Position numbers and translations under genes: made by a program. 64,000 nucleotides of DNA from CAMLJR01 sp964500675 (GTDB lineage: Bacteria; Pseudomonadota; Gammaproteobacteria; Pseudomonadales; CAMLJR01): the NCBI GenBank assembly GCA_964500675.1, contig CAZCNY010000009.1, positions 1 through 64,000 of the forward strand. Reading direction: 5' to 3'. How positions within the stretch are numbered: position 1 is the first letter of the stretch; every line of letters starts with the position of its first letter. Below are positions 1 to 8,097 of this stretch, piece after piece. Under the pieces are notes generated by a model. That model was not told the origin of the DNA. It was given only the letters and a program-made list of their open reading frames with translations, and searched no databases.

Positions 1-47
1 ACATCAACAGCGCACTACCGCGCACCACCTCAACCAAAGGAGCGCGA

Positions 48-75
48 ATTATAGGGGCGAAAACGCCCGCGTCAA
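48..75 (-). promoter_or_regulatory. sigma70-type promoter reading out of the left edge
   Basis: On the minus strand TTGACG (70-75) is followed after exactly 16 bases by TATAAT (48-53). The spacer is itself a GGGCG-TTTT-CGCCC palindrome. The promoter would drive a gene or RNA starting at or beyond the left edge of the window, which cannot be seen. Seen directly: both hexamers and the spacing. Inferred: activity. Confidence 0.6.
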
Positions 76-132
76 TAAAAGCAGTAAACTTTTTCCAGAT
101 ACGATCAAGATGTAATCGAAATGAACCGATCT

Positions 133-750
133 TCAGGCCCGAGAGGCTTGCTTGCGTGCAAAAAAACGTCCGCCAAACAATCTGCCCCGTCGTAACGGTA
201 CACGCCAGACAAGCAACATCAACGCAAGCAAAAAATATAACGCTGGCTGCCAATAATCCGAACGCACCAACCAGACGAAATGCAAACACGCGAACACAAC
301 AGTTACATAAATTAAGCGATGCAAAGTCGACCAACCTCTCTTAAGGCGCAGCATCGACCACCGATTCGAAGTGACCCCGAGAGGGGTCAAAAGCAACCAT
401 GCTAACAAACCTAAAATGATATACGTCTTTTCGCTAAATGCCTTGGCAATATCAGGCCACGAAAAGCCGATAACATAAAATAAACTAGCAGCGAAATGCA
501 GCGTTGCATAAAACCAGCAGAACAACCCAACGAGGCGCCGCACGCGAATAAAAACCGACTTGCCCGTAATATCGCGTAACGGTCGCAATAGCAGCGTAAT
601 CAGCAACAAGCGCAGCGCCCACAACCCCAAACCATCCACCAATGCTTTGCCAGGATCCGGCCCGAGCTGATTGTTTACACCGGAATAAATCATCCAGCTC
701 AGCGGCGTTAATGCCACAACCCAAATGAAAACTTTGATTGCAACAAGCAC
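133..750 (-). CDS. msrQ: MsrQ, haem-binding membrane subunit of the MsrPQ methionine sulfoxide reductase
   Basis: Ferric-reductase-like transmembrane protein of 205 residues, the usual size for YedZ/MsrQ. It passes electrons from the quinone pool or flavin donors through haem b to periplasmic MsrP. The sequence shows five to six hydrophobic segments, with histidines at the ends of helices (for example in the ATLHFAAS and STLHRLIY stretches) suited to haem ligation. The start is a GTG placed directly after the TGA of msrP, so the two genes are translationally coupled in the order msrP-msrQ. Family assignment is strong because of both the sequence and the partner gene. Confidence 0.93.
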   Translation of the reverse strand: MLVAIKVFIWVVALTPLSWMIYSGVNNQLGPDPGKALVDGLGLWALRLLLITLLLRPLRDITGKSVFIRVRRLVGLFCWFYATLHFAASLFYVIGFSWPDIAKAFSEKTYIILGLLAWLLLTPLGVTSNRWSMLRLKRGWSTLHRLIYVTVVFACLHFVWLVRSDYWQPALYFLLALMLLVWRVPLRRGRLFGGRFFARKQASRA

Positions 751-1740
751 TCAGAAATTCCTGCGCAAATCCATGCCGCTGTAAAGACTCGCCACTTGAG
801 CCGCGTAGCCGTTGAACATTTTGGTGGCGATACGATTGGGAGAAAATAAAGTGCTCGGCAAACGACGTTCGGTTTTCTGACTCCAGCGCGGATGATCAAC
901 CTCGGGATTCACGTTGGAATAAAACCCATATTCGTTCGGAGCGATCATATTCCATGAAGTTTTCGGCTGCGTTTCTTGCAACCGGATTTTCACGATCGAT
1001 TTAATACTCTTAAAACCGTATTTCCACGGCACAATTAAACGCAGCGGCGCGCCGTTCTGCGGCGGCAACGTGCGGCCATACAAACCCACACTTAAAATAG
1101 TCAGCGGATGCATCGCTTCATCAATACGCAGCCCTTCAACATAAGGCCAATCAATCGTCGCAGTATATGAACGCTGCCCCGGCATTTCGTCGGGCGCCAA
1201 CAGCGTGGTAAACGCCACATATTTCGCACGCGAATTGGGCTGAAACCGTTTGAGTAACGATGACAGTGGAAAACCAATCCACGGCACCACCATCGACCAT
1301 GCCTCGACACAACGCAAACGATAAACTCTTTCTTCGAGCCCAACCCCTCGCAACAAATCCTCGAACGCATAAGTGCCAGGCTTGTCGACCTCACCTTCAA
1401 CCACGACGCGCCACGGCGATGTTTTCATACCAATCGCGTACTCGGCAGGATCGCTTTTATCCGTGCCGAACTCATAGAAATTATTGTAATGTGTGGCGTC
1501 GTGGTACGGCGTCAGCATTTCATTGGTATATAAACCCGTCGCCGCACCGGCGGGCGTCGCCCTACGATAATCGAGCGGTTTTGTCAGCGGTATCTCAGAT
1601 TCTGTCGCGCTCGCGAATGGCGACAAAAAACCTGCGGTTGCGAGAGTCGCCGTCCGCGCCATGAACTCACGGCGCCGCAAATAAATCGATTCGGATGTGA
1701 TTTCTGAGGAGCGAATATCCGGACGCTGCCGAATTAGCAT
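751..1740 (-). CDS. msrP: MsrP, periplasmic molybdopterin methionine-sulfoxide reductase catalytic subunit
   Basis: Sulfite-oxidase-fold molybdoenzyme of 329 residues (YedY/MsrP) that reduces methionine sulfoxide in periplasmic proteins. A twin-arginine signal is visible near residue 22 (RRREFMARTA followed by a hydrophobic stretch ending FASA), so it is exported folded by Tat. The Mo-ligating cysteine lies in RLRCVEAW. The ATG at 1740 is preceded by a strong GGGAGG ribosome site. It is the first gene of the msrPQ pair; pssA lies 51 bp upstream on the same strand, and a 6-bp inverted repeat (1763-1782) sits in the gap. Confidence 0.95.
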   Translation of the reverse strand: MLIRQRPDIRSSEITSESIYLRRREFMARTATLATAGFLSPFASATESEIPLTKPLDYRRATPAGAATGLYTNEMLTPYHDATHYNNFYEFGTDKSDPAEYAIGMKTSPWRVVVEGEVDKPGTYAFEDLLRGVGLEERVYRLRCVEAWSMVVPWIGFPLSSLLKRFQPNSRAKYVAFTTLLAPDEMPGQRSYTATIDWPYVEGLRIDEAMHPLTILSVGLYGRTLPPQNGAPLRLIVPWKYGFKSIKSIVKIRLQETQPKTSWNMIAPNEYGFYSNVNPEVDHPRWSQKTERRLPSTLFSPNRIATKMFNGYAAQVASLYSGMDLRRNF

Positions 1741-1791
1741 GGAGCACCTCCCACAAAGTGAACGTCTGTTTGAATTCAGACGCGCAAGCGG

Positions 1792-2622
1792 TCAGGATGT
1801 TACACGCGAATTTCGCATTTTTTTATAAAAGATCGCCGCCGGACCGGACAGCGCATACACCAGAAAGCCAAACAGCAGCGCGCGCTCTTGACCGACCATG
1901 AAAATACCAAACCCCACCACCACGAGCAGTAGCGCGACAAACGGCACGCGACCGCGCAAATTCAGACCTTTAAAACTGTGATATTTGATGCTCGAAATCA
2001 TCAAGAAGCCGACCACCGCGGTGAGCACTCCCGCCGCCAACGATAGGCCGATCGGCAACTGCCCATCGACCCAGCCCTCACCTGCGCACACCCAGACCGT
2101 TGCCGCCACAACAGCCGCCGCGGCCGGACTCGCGAGGCCGGAGAAATAATTTTTATCGGCTGTTTCAATTTGAGTATTGAAACGCGCTAAGCGCAGCGCA
2201 GCGCAAGCAACATAGATAAACGCAACAGCCCAACCGAATTTACCCAATTCGTTGAGCGCCCAACTGAACATCACGAGCGCCGGCGCCACTCCGAACGACA
2301 CCATGTCGGAGAGGCTATCGTACTCCGCTCCAAACTTGCTCTGCGTATTCGTCAGGCGTGCCACGCGGCCATCAAGCCCGTCGAAAATCATCGCCACGAA
2401 AATCGCGATTGCGGCGATTTCAAATTTGGCGTGCATACCGGCAACGATCGCATAAAACCCGGAAAACAGAGCGCCCGTCGTAAACAGATTCGGCAGCAGG
2501 TAAATACCGCGGTGGCGCTCCTTGCGCCCATCGATAGAAACCTCTTCTTCATGCTCATCGACGGGCAGCAGGGTTTCATAGCTCATTTGGTCGTGCGATT
2601 TATTGGGCTGTTCGTCGCTCAT
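1792..2622 (-). CDS. pssA: CDP-diacylglycerol-serine O-phosphatidyltransferase
   Basis: Integral membrane enzyme that makes phosphatidylserine from CDP-diacylglycerol and serine, the first step to phosphatidylethanolamine. It is 276 residues with several hydrophobic helices. The CDP-alcohol phosphotransferase signature is intact: DGLDGRVAR, then G-x3-D-x3-D as GAEYDSLSD. A charged cytoplasmic N-terminal tail of about 40 residues precedes the first helix, as in the Pseudomonas and Bacillus type II enzyme rather than the E. coli PLD-type enzyme. It lies between ilvY and msrP on the same strand, which matches the ilvC-pssA-msrPQ order I remember from Pseudomonas. Confidence 0.95.
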   Translation of the reverse strand: MSDEQPNKSHDQMSYETLLPVDEHEEEVSIDGRKERHRGIYLLPNLFTTGALFSGFYAIVAGMHAKFEIAAIAIFVAMIFDGLDGRVARLTNTQSKFGAEYDSLSDMVSFGVAPALVMFSWALNELGKFGWAVAFIYVACAALRLARFNTQIETADKNYFSGLASPAAAAVVAATVWVCAGEGWVDGQLPIGLSLAAGVLTAVVGFLMISSIKYHSFKGLNLRGRVPFVALLLVVVGFGIFMVGQERALLFGFLVYALSGPAAIFYKKMRNSRVTS

Positions 2623-2659
2623 GACGGCTCATCGAATGAAAGGAATAGCCACATCATAA

Positions 2660-3559
2660 TTAAAACTCGGCAGGGTATGAAGCGCGGGCGCTATCCCAAA
2701 ACGCTCTCACTAGAGGATTTTCCAGACGCTGTGCCGCGGCACACAGAGCAACGATGAACGGGGCAAGCACCGGCTGCACATCGACAACAGTAATCATGTC
2801 GCGCTGCGGACTGTTCGCCAACACGAGTTCGGGAACCACGCCGATGCCGAGCCCCAATCCCACCATCGACACAATGGCTTCATGACCGCTGACCTGCGCG
2901 TAAATATTCGGTTTGAGATTTTGACTGCGATACCACGCATCGACACGCAGCCGCGCCAAGCCGCGCTCGGATACGATGAGCGGAATCCGATCCCAAGCCG
3001 GGGCATCGATCGCAATTTGCTCCTTCACCGCACAAGCAAATGCAGGCGCGATAAATACGAGCGGCGATTGCGCGAGCGGTTGCACACACAGCTTTTTTGA
3101 AATCTTTTCGGGCAGTGCCGCGATCGCCAAATCCTCCTCTCCGCCGAGCACGCGGTCGATAGCATCGGCCTGATCGCCTGTGTGTAATTTTATTTCGATG
3201 GCGGGATAGCGGCTGCGGAAATTCGATAACAGCCGAGCCAGTAAGCTATATGCCGCCGTGACCGAGCAATACAAGCTGATTTCGCCATGCAGCAATTGAT
3301 AGTGCGGCTGCAGACTATCGACGAAGCCACGCCACTGCGCCAATTGCTGTCGCGCGTATTGCAGCAGCGCCGCGCCCGCAGAGGTCAACTGCACACTGCG
3401 CTTATCGCGCTCAAGCAGGCGCTGTCCAACCTCATCCTCCATGCGCTTGACGGTGCGGCTGATCGCCGACGCACTCAAATGCATACGCTCGCCGGTTTGC
3501 CCAAAATGCAGCGTCTCGGCGAGAACAACAAACAGTTCCAGCTCGCACGTATCCATCAC
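2660..3559 (-). CDS. ilvY: IlvY, LysR-family activator of ilvC
   Basis: LysR-type regulator of 299 residues. The N-terminal winged helix-turn-helix spans about residues 4-63 (with the HFGQTGERMHLSASAISR segment), followed by a substrate-binding-like effector domain. In enteric bacteria IlvY binds acetohydroxy acids and activates the divergent ilvC. Here the gene is also divergent from ilvC with a 203-bp gap, which supports the name. It lies 37 bp upstream of pssA on the same strand and may contribute to pssA transcription. Confidence 0.88.
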   Translation of the reverse strand: MMDTCELELFVVLAETLHFGQTGERMHLSASAISRTVKRMEDEVGQRLLERDKRSVQLTSAGAALLQYARQQLAQWRGFVDSLQPHYQLLHGEISLYCSVTAAYSLLARLLSNFRSRYPAIEIKLHTGDQADAIDRVLGGEEDLAIAALPEKISKKLCVQPLAQSPLVFIAPAFACAVKEQIAIDAPAWDRIPLIVSERGLARLRVDAWYRSQNLKPNIYAQVSGHEAIVSMVGLGLGIGVVPELVLANSPQRDMITVVDVQPVLAPFIVALCAAAQRLENPLVRAFWDSARASYPAEF

Positions 3560-3600
3560 AATCTATTCACGACCTTGATTCTGTTGCGCCCTTTGCTTTT

Positions 3601-3617
3601 GTTGCATTAGACGCAAC
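3601..3617. promoter_or_regulatory. Candidate IlvY operator in the ilvY-ilvC divergent region
   Basis: The 203-bp divergent gap holds a perfect inverted repeat GTTGC-N7-GCAAC (3601-3617), a TTGC...GCAA arrangement fitting a LysR-type site. A further ACGCAAC half-site lies at about 3641-3647. An AT-rich stretch between them could hold the ilvC promoter. The repeat is seen directly; assignment to IlvY is inferred from the position. Confidence 0.55.
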
Positions 3618-3762
3618 ACAGTATCGCGAATATATCATTTTACGCAACGATAAAATTGACGTATTTTTAGCCACCTTCGCAGAGCGTCCGGCGCGATCGC
3701 GACTCGATTCACCAAACCGATTTTTCAACACGACTTATTAACACCTTACGGGAGCCACCATC

Positions 3763-5241
3763 ATGGGTCAGAACTACTTCAACAGTCTGCCGTTTCGCCG
3801 CCAGATCGAACAGCTCGGCAAATGCCGCTTCATGGCGCGCGAAGAGTTCGCCAACGAGTGCGAATACCTGAAAGGAAAAAAAATCGTGATCGTCGGCTGC
3901 GGTGCGCAGGGTCTGAATCAGGGTTTGAATATGCGCGACTCCGGTCTCGATATTTCTTACGCATTGCGCAAAGAAGCGATCGCGCAGAAACGCCAATCGT
4001 GGAAAAACGCCAGCGAAAATGGCTTCACGGTCGGCACCTATGAAGAGCTAATTCCAAAGGCCGATCTGGTTTGCAATCTCACTCCCGATAAGCAGCATAC
4101 CTCGGTCGTTAGCCAAGTTATGCCGCTCATGAAAAAGGGCGCGACGCTCGCGTACTCGCATGGTTTCAACATCGTCGAAGAAGGCATGCAGATTCGCAAA
4201 GATATCACCGTCGTCATGGTCGCGCCGAAATGTCCCGGCACCGAAGTGCGCGCTGAATATGTGCGCGGTTTCGGCGTACCGACTTTAATCGCAGTGCACG
4301 GCGAAAATGATCCGAATGGCGATGGTCTTGAAATCGCGAAAGCCTATGCGGCGGCAACCGGCGGTCATCGCGCTGGCGTGCTCGAATCGTCTTTCATCGC
4401 CGAAGTGAAATCGGATTTGATGGGCGAGCAGACCATCCTGTGCGGCATGCTACAAACGGGCTCTATTCTCTGCTTCGAAAAAATGATCGAAGAAGGCATC
4501 GAACCCGGTTACGCCGCTAAGCTCGTGCAATACGGTTGGGAAACCGTCACCGAAGCGCTCAAGCATGGCGGCATTACCAACATGATGGACCGGTTGAGCA
4601 ATCCAGCGAAAATTAAAGCGTTCGAATTGGCGGACGAACTGAAAAACATCATGCGTACGCTTTACGAAAAACATCAGGACGATATTTTGTCGGGCCACTT
4701 CTCGCGCACCATGATGCTCGACTGGGCCAACAATGACGATAATCTGCTGACCTGGCGCGCGCAAACGGGTGAAACGGCGTTTGAAAAAACGCCGACCGAT
4801 ATGAAAGCGCCAATCAGCGAACAGGATTATTTCGACAAAGGCATTCTGATGATCGCAATGGTCAAAGCGGGCGTTGAACTCGCGTTCGAATGCATGACCA
4901 GCGCCGGCATGCTGCCTGAAAGCGCGTACTACGAATCACTGCATGAAACACCGCTGATCGCCAACTTAATCGCACGCAAAAAATTGTACGAAATGAACGT
5001 CGTGATTTCCGACACCGCGGAATACGGTTGCTACCTGTTCGACCAGGCGTGCCGCCCTCTGCTCAAGGATTTCATGAGCAAAGTCAGCACCGATGTGATC
5101 GGTCGCGGTCTGAACGTGAAAGACAATGGCGTCGACAATCGCGAACTGATCGAAATCAACGCAGAAATTCGCAAACACCCCGTTGAAATCGTCGGCAAGA
5201 CATTGCGCGGCTACATGACCGCGATGAAGAAAATCGTTTGA
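3763..5241 (+). CDS. ilvC: Ketol-acid reductoisomerase, class II (long form)
   Basis: NADPH-dependent reductoisomerase converting acetolactate and acetohydroxybutyrate to dihydroxy acids in valine, leucine and isoleucine synthesis. It has 492 residues, the length of the enteric-type class II enzyme with a duplicated C-terminal knotted domain, not the roughly 338-residue class I form typical of Pseudomonas. The Rossmann dinucleotide motif GCGAQG lies at residues 45-50. The N-terminus (NYFNSLPFRRQIEQLGKCRF) is close to E. coli IlvC. A GGGAG ribosome site precedes the ATG. It ends at a hairpin terminator facing the convergent ilvH. Confidence 0.97.
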   Translation: MGQNYFNSLPFRRQIEQLGKCRFMAREEFANECEYLKGKKIVIVGCGAQGLNQGLNMRDSGLDISYALRKEAIAQKRQSWKNASENGFTVGTYEELIPKADLVCNLTPDKQHTSVVSQVMPLMKKGATLAYSHGFNIVEEGMQIRKDITVVMVAPKCPGTEVRAEYVRGFGVPTLIAVHGENDPNGDGLEIAKAYAAATGGHRAGVLESSFIAEVKSDLMGEQTILCGMLQTGSILCFEKMIEEGIEPGYAAKLVQYGWETVTEALKHGGITNMMDRLSNPAKIKAFELADELKNIMRTLYEKHQDDILSGHFSRTMMLDWANNDDNLLTWRAQTGETAFEKTPTDMKAPISEQDYFDKGILMIAMVKAGVELAFECMTSAGMLPESAYYESLHETPLIANLIARKKLYEMNVVISDTAEYGCYLFDQACRPLLKDFMSKVSTDVIGRGLNVKDNGVDNRELIEINAEIRKHPVEIVGKTLRGYMTAMKKIV

Positions 5242-5274
5242 TCGCGCCCTTTAAGCGCTAGAAACCAGAAAAAT

Positions 5275-5299
5275 AAAAAGGCCGCAATGCGGCCTTTTT
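5275..5299. terminator. Bidirectional rho-independent terminator between ilvC and ilvH
   Basis: Perfect 11-bp stem AAAAAGGCCGC / GCGGCCTTTTT with a 3-base AAT loop. The A and T runs on either side let it end both ilvC (+) and the convergent ilvIH transcript (-). Confidence 0.92.
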
Positions 5300-5314
5300 A
5301 TTGCCTGAAAAAAA

Positions 5315-5806
5315 TTACAAACCCAACACCTTCTCACCGCGCGCGATGCCCGACACACCACTGCGTACGACCTCCAATATCGCCGCATCACCGACCGCTT
5401 CGAGAAATGCATCGAGTTTGCTGCTCGCGCCGACAAGTTGAATTGTATAGACGGTCGGGCTGACGTCGATAATCTGGCCGCGAAAAATATCGGTGCAGCA
5501 TTTTATCTCTGCGCGTTGCGCTCCCGTTGCGCGCACTTTCACGAGCATTAATTCGCGCTCGATATGCGCACCCTCAGTGAGATCGACGAGCTTCACGACA
5601 TCGATCAATTTATTTAAATGCTTGGTGATCTGCTCGATGATGTGATCGTCGCCGATCGTCGTGAGCGTCAAGCGCGACAGCGTCGGATCTTCTGTCGCAG
5701 CGACGTTCAGCGTTTCGATGTTGTAGCCGCGCTGCGAAAATAATCCGACCACACGCGACAGCGCACCGGGCTCGTTTTCCAACAGTAATGAAATAATTCT
5801 GCGCAT
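5315..5806 (-). CDS. ilvH: Acetolactate synthase small (regulatory) subunit
   Basis: Regulatory subunit of the IlvIH acetohydroxyacid synthase, 163 residues, the normal IlvH length. The N-terminal ACT domain (residues about 1-75, beginning RRIISLLLENEPGALSRV) binds valine for feedback inhibition. A second small domain follows. It starts one base after the ilvI stop, so the two are translated as a coupled pair. Confidence 0.96.
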   Translation of the reverse strand: MRRIISLLLENEPGALSRVVGLFSQRGYNIETLNVAATEDPTLSRLTLTTIGDDHIIEQITKHLNKLIDVVKLVDLTEGAHIERELMLVKVRATGAQRAEIKCCTDIFRGQIIDVSPTVYTIQLVGASSKLDAFLEAVGDAAILEVVRSGVSGIARGEKVLGL

Positions 5807-5807
5807 G

Positions 5808-7553
5808 TTAGGTCCGCTCCGTTTTGCTCAGCCACATATCGCGCATCGAGCCATTCGGCGCGACGAGCATCGGATATACATGTTCGTGCGGGTCGACGTG
5901 AATATCCATGAATACGAGACGATCTTTAAGCGCAAACGCCTCTTTCATAGCCGCCTCAAGATCTTCTTTTTTATCGACGCGCATACCGACGTGACCGTAG
6001 GCCTCCACGAGCTTGACGAAATCGGGCAGCGAATTTTCGTAAGTGCTGTGCGAATAACGCCCCTCGTATTGCATGTCCTGCCACTGCTTGACCATGCCGA
6101 GATAGCCGTTGTTCAAATTAATGATTTTTACGGGAATGTTGTACTGCGTGCAGGTCGACAGCTCCTGAATATTCATTTGGATCGAACCTTCGCCCGTGAC
6201 GCACGCGACATCGGCGTCAGGAAACGCGAGTTTCACGCCCATCGCCGCCGGAAAGCCAAAACCCATCGTGCCGAGCCCACCCGAGTTGATCCAACGGCGC
6301 GGCTTATCGAAGCGATAATATTGCGCCGCAAACATCTGATGCTGACCAACATCGGAGGTAATAAACGCATCGCCATGCGTGACGTTGTACAGCGTCTCGA
6401 TCGCGAATTGCGGCTTGATCAGCGCACTGTTGACGTCATAGCGCGGCTTGACCCACAGCCCTGCATGCTCGCGCCACGCGTCGATTTTTTTCCACCACTG
6501 CGCGATGGCCGCTTTGTCGATGTCGCTGCCCTCTTTGCGCGCTTCGTTGAGCAACTCCAGCATATCGGCAAGCACTGAATCGACCGGACCGACAATCGGC
6601 ACATCGGCGTTGATGGTTTTTGAAATCGACGCGGGATCGATGTCGACATGAATGATTTTTGCGTCCGGGCAGAATTTGCTCGGCGTGTTGGTGACGCGAT
6701 CATCGAAACGCGCGCCGATGGCAAGCACCACGTCGGCTTCATCCATCGCCATATTCGCTTCGTAAAAACCGTGCATACCGAGCATGCCGAGGAATTGACG
6801 ATCGCTGCCCGGATATGCGCCGAGCCCCATCAATGTGTTGGTGACAGGGAAATTCAATTCGCGCGCGAGCTTGGTCAGCAGTTCGCTGGCATTGCCCTGC
6901 ACAACTCCGCCGCCCGAATAAATCACGGGTTGTTTCGCCGCCAGCAATAATCCGATCGCCTTTTTGATCTGCCCGGCATGGCCGCGCAACGCCGGCGTAT
7001 ACGACCGCATTTTCACTTTCTTGGGATAGCTGTATTCAAACTTATCGAACGGGTTAGTGATGTCCTTGGGCAAATCGACGACGACAGGACCCGGGCGCCC
7101 CGTCGACGCAAGATAAAACGCCTTCTTGATCGCCTCGGGAATATCGACTGCGCGCTTGACGAGAAAACTGTGTTTTACGATCGGACGCGACACGCCGATC
7201 ATATCGGTTTCCTGAAATGCGTCCTCGCCGATTTTGTCGGACGGCACCTGACCCGACAACACCACCATCGGTATCGAGTCCATGTACGCCGTCGCGATGC
7301 CTGTAATCGCATTGGTTGCGCCGGGGCCCGACGTCACGAGCGCCACGCCGGTTTTTCCGGTTGCGCGCGAATAAGCATCGGCCGCATGCGTCGCCGCCTG
7401 CTCATGGCGCACGAGAATGTGCGGAATTTTCGAACGCTTAAACAACGCGTCGTAAATATGCAGCACGGCGCCGCCGGGATAACCAAAAATAAATTCAACA
7501 CCCTCGTCTTCAAGAGCTTGGGCAACCATGTCGCCGCCAGATAACAATTCCAC
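5808..7553 (-). CDS. ilvI: Acetolactate synthase large (catalytic) subunit
   Basis: Thiamine-diphosphate enzyme, 581 residues, that condenses pyruvate with pyruvate or 2-oxobutyrate at the head of branched-chain amino acid synthesis. The catalytic glutamate is in LVRHEQAATHAAD. The ThDP/Mg site is in the C-terminal domain (GEGSIQMN followed by NLNNGYLGMV). I place the start at a GTG (7553): GTG-GAA-TTG aligns with the MEMLSG start known for E. coli IlvI, and a GAGG site lies 5 bases upstream. The 544 bp upstream contains no gene but has leader-like structures, described separately. Confidence 0.96.
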   Translation of the reverse strand: MELLSGGDMVAQALEDEGVEFIFGYPGGAVLHIYDALFKRSKIPHILVRHEQAATHAADAYSRATGKTGVALVTSGPGATNAITGIATAYMDSIPMVVLSGQVPSDKIGEDAFQETDMIGVSRPIVKHSFLVKRAVDIPEAIKKAFYLASTGRPGPVVVDLPKDITNPFDKFEYSYPKKVKMRSYTPALRGHAGQIKKAIGLLLAAKQPVIYSGGGVVQGNASELLTKLARELNFPVTNTLMGLGAYPGSDRQFLGMLGMHGFYEANMAMDEADVVLAIGARFDDRVTNTPSKFCPDAKIIHVDIDPASISKTINADVPIVGPVDSVLADMLELLNEARKEGSDIDKAAIAQWWKKIDAWREHAGLWVKPRYDVNSALIKPQFAIETLYNVTHGDAFITSDVGQHQMFAAQYYRFDKPRRWINSGGLGTMGFGFPAAMGVKLAFPDADVACVTGEGSIQMNIQELSTCTQYNIPVKIINLNNGYLGMVKQWQDMQYEGRYSHSTYENSLPDFVKLVEAYGHVGMRVDKKEDLEAAMKEAFALKDRLVFMDIHVDPHEHVYPMLVAPNGSMRDMWLSKTERT

Positions 7554-7596
7554 AATGTCCTCGCCTCAGTCGCAGACTGAAAATTTAAAGATGGCT

Positions 7597-7617
7597 AAAA
7601 GGTAGGGAGAGCCCTAC
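7597..7617 (-). terminator. Attenuator-like hairpin 43 bases upstream of ilvI
   Basis: Reading on the minus strand, GTAGGG (7617-7612), loop CTCT, CCCTAC (7607-7602), C, then TTTT (7600-7597). The stem is 6 bp with a short U tract and ends 43 bases before the ilvI GTG. That is where a transcription attenuator of ilvIH would sit. No branched-chain-rich leader peptide was found upstream, so any control would not be of the classic ilvB leader-peptide type. Confidence 0.5.
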
Positions 7618-7691
7618 ACGACCTAATTCACGCCCGGCACCACAGTAAACCCCGAAGGGAAATCCGCAGTGAAACAGGCGCGAAACGCGAC

Positions 7692-7712
7692 GGCAGCCAC
7701 CTGGTGGCTGCC
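7692..7712. repeat. 21-base palindrome in the ilvI leader
   Basis: GGCAGCCACC (7692-7701), a single T, then GGTGGCTGCC (7703-7712): a perfect 10-bp inverted repeat with almost no loop. No T run follows on either strand, so it is not a simple terminator. It could be a stable RNA stem or a protein-binding palindrome. Confidence 0.75.
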
Positions 7713-7895
7713 TTATGCTGAACCCCGCTGGGTGGCGCGGAGCCGGCTCGCTCGCAACACAGGTCGTGTGTCGGCAGAGTGTCTTGCTTTAATTCGTGGG
7801 GAATTGAACTGATCAGTCCAACCCGAGGGAGCGCCACGGGTGGGCGGCGGTCCGCTGGCCTTTCGCTAACACCTAGGCCAACCAGACCCAGGATC

Positions 7896-7940
7896 GGTTA
7901 TTTTTTCTGCACAGGCTCAATGTGTCAAGAAAAAATAACC
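7896..7940. repeat. Long AT-rich inverted repeat overlapping a TTGACA box
   Basis: A perfect 13-bp inverted repeat, GGTTATTTTTTCT (7896-7908) and AGAAAAAATAACC (7928-7940), encloses a second CACA/TGTG pair (7910-7913, 7921-7924). A TTGACA hexamer for minus-strand transcription (7923-7928) lies inside the repeat, with only a weak AAAAAT -10 candidate 17 bases on. It may be an operator for the ilvI leader promoter. Confidence 0.65.
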
Positions 7941-8097
7941 CGCGTTCGCGGCATTGACGCGACGAGATCAACAAATTCGGGTACCGATGCTGCAAAAACG
8001 CGCTTCTTTGCCATACTTGCTCTGACTTTTTACTGCGATGTCACTAGACTGTTCTCGATAAGCAGTTTTTCGATAACCACGGAATGAGCCAGGATCC

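Larger units (their letters stand above)
7554..8097 (-). other. 544-bp gene-free leader upstream of ilvI, candidate structured RNA
   Basis: No convincing gene is present. On the ilvI sense strand, the stretch between about 7554 and 7940 has no ATG at all, although it is GC-rich. It contains a TTGACA box (7923-7928), a 21-base near-perfect palindrome (7692-7712) and a terminator-like hairpin (7597-7617) just before ilvI. A GTG-started frame (7628-7837) runs through, but its composition is not protein-like. I looked for RNase P, 6S, 4.5S and tmRNA signatures and found none. A long untranslated regulatory leader for ilvIH is the likeliest reading; the RNA class is unknown. Confidence 0.5.

Noticed and set aside
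5805..6578. 257-codon open frame opposite ilvI
   Set aside because: Antisense shadow of ilvI; no ribosome site and no recognisable domain.
7628..7837. Possible ilvI leader peptide (GTG-started frame of 69 codons)
   Set aside because: It has no run of Ile, Val or Leu codons and its composition is not leader-like, so peptide-based attenuation is not supported.
7554..8097. RNase P RNA, 6S RNA, 4.5S RNA or tmRNA in the ilvI upstream region
   Set aside because: None of their conserved cores could be found on either strand (for example the GAGGAAAGTCC block of RNase P or a tmRNA tag-coding frame).
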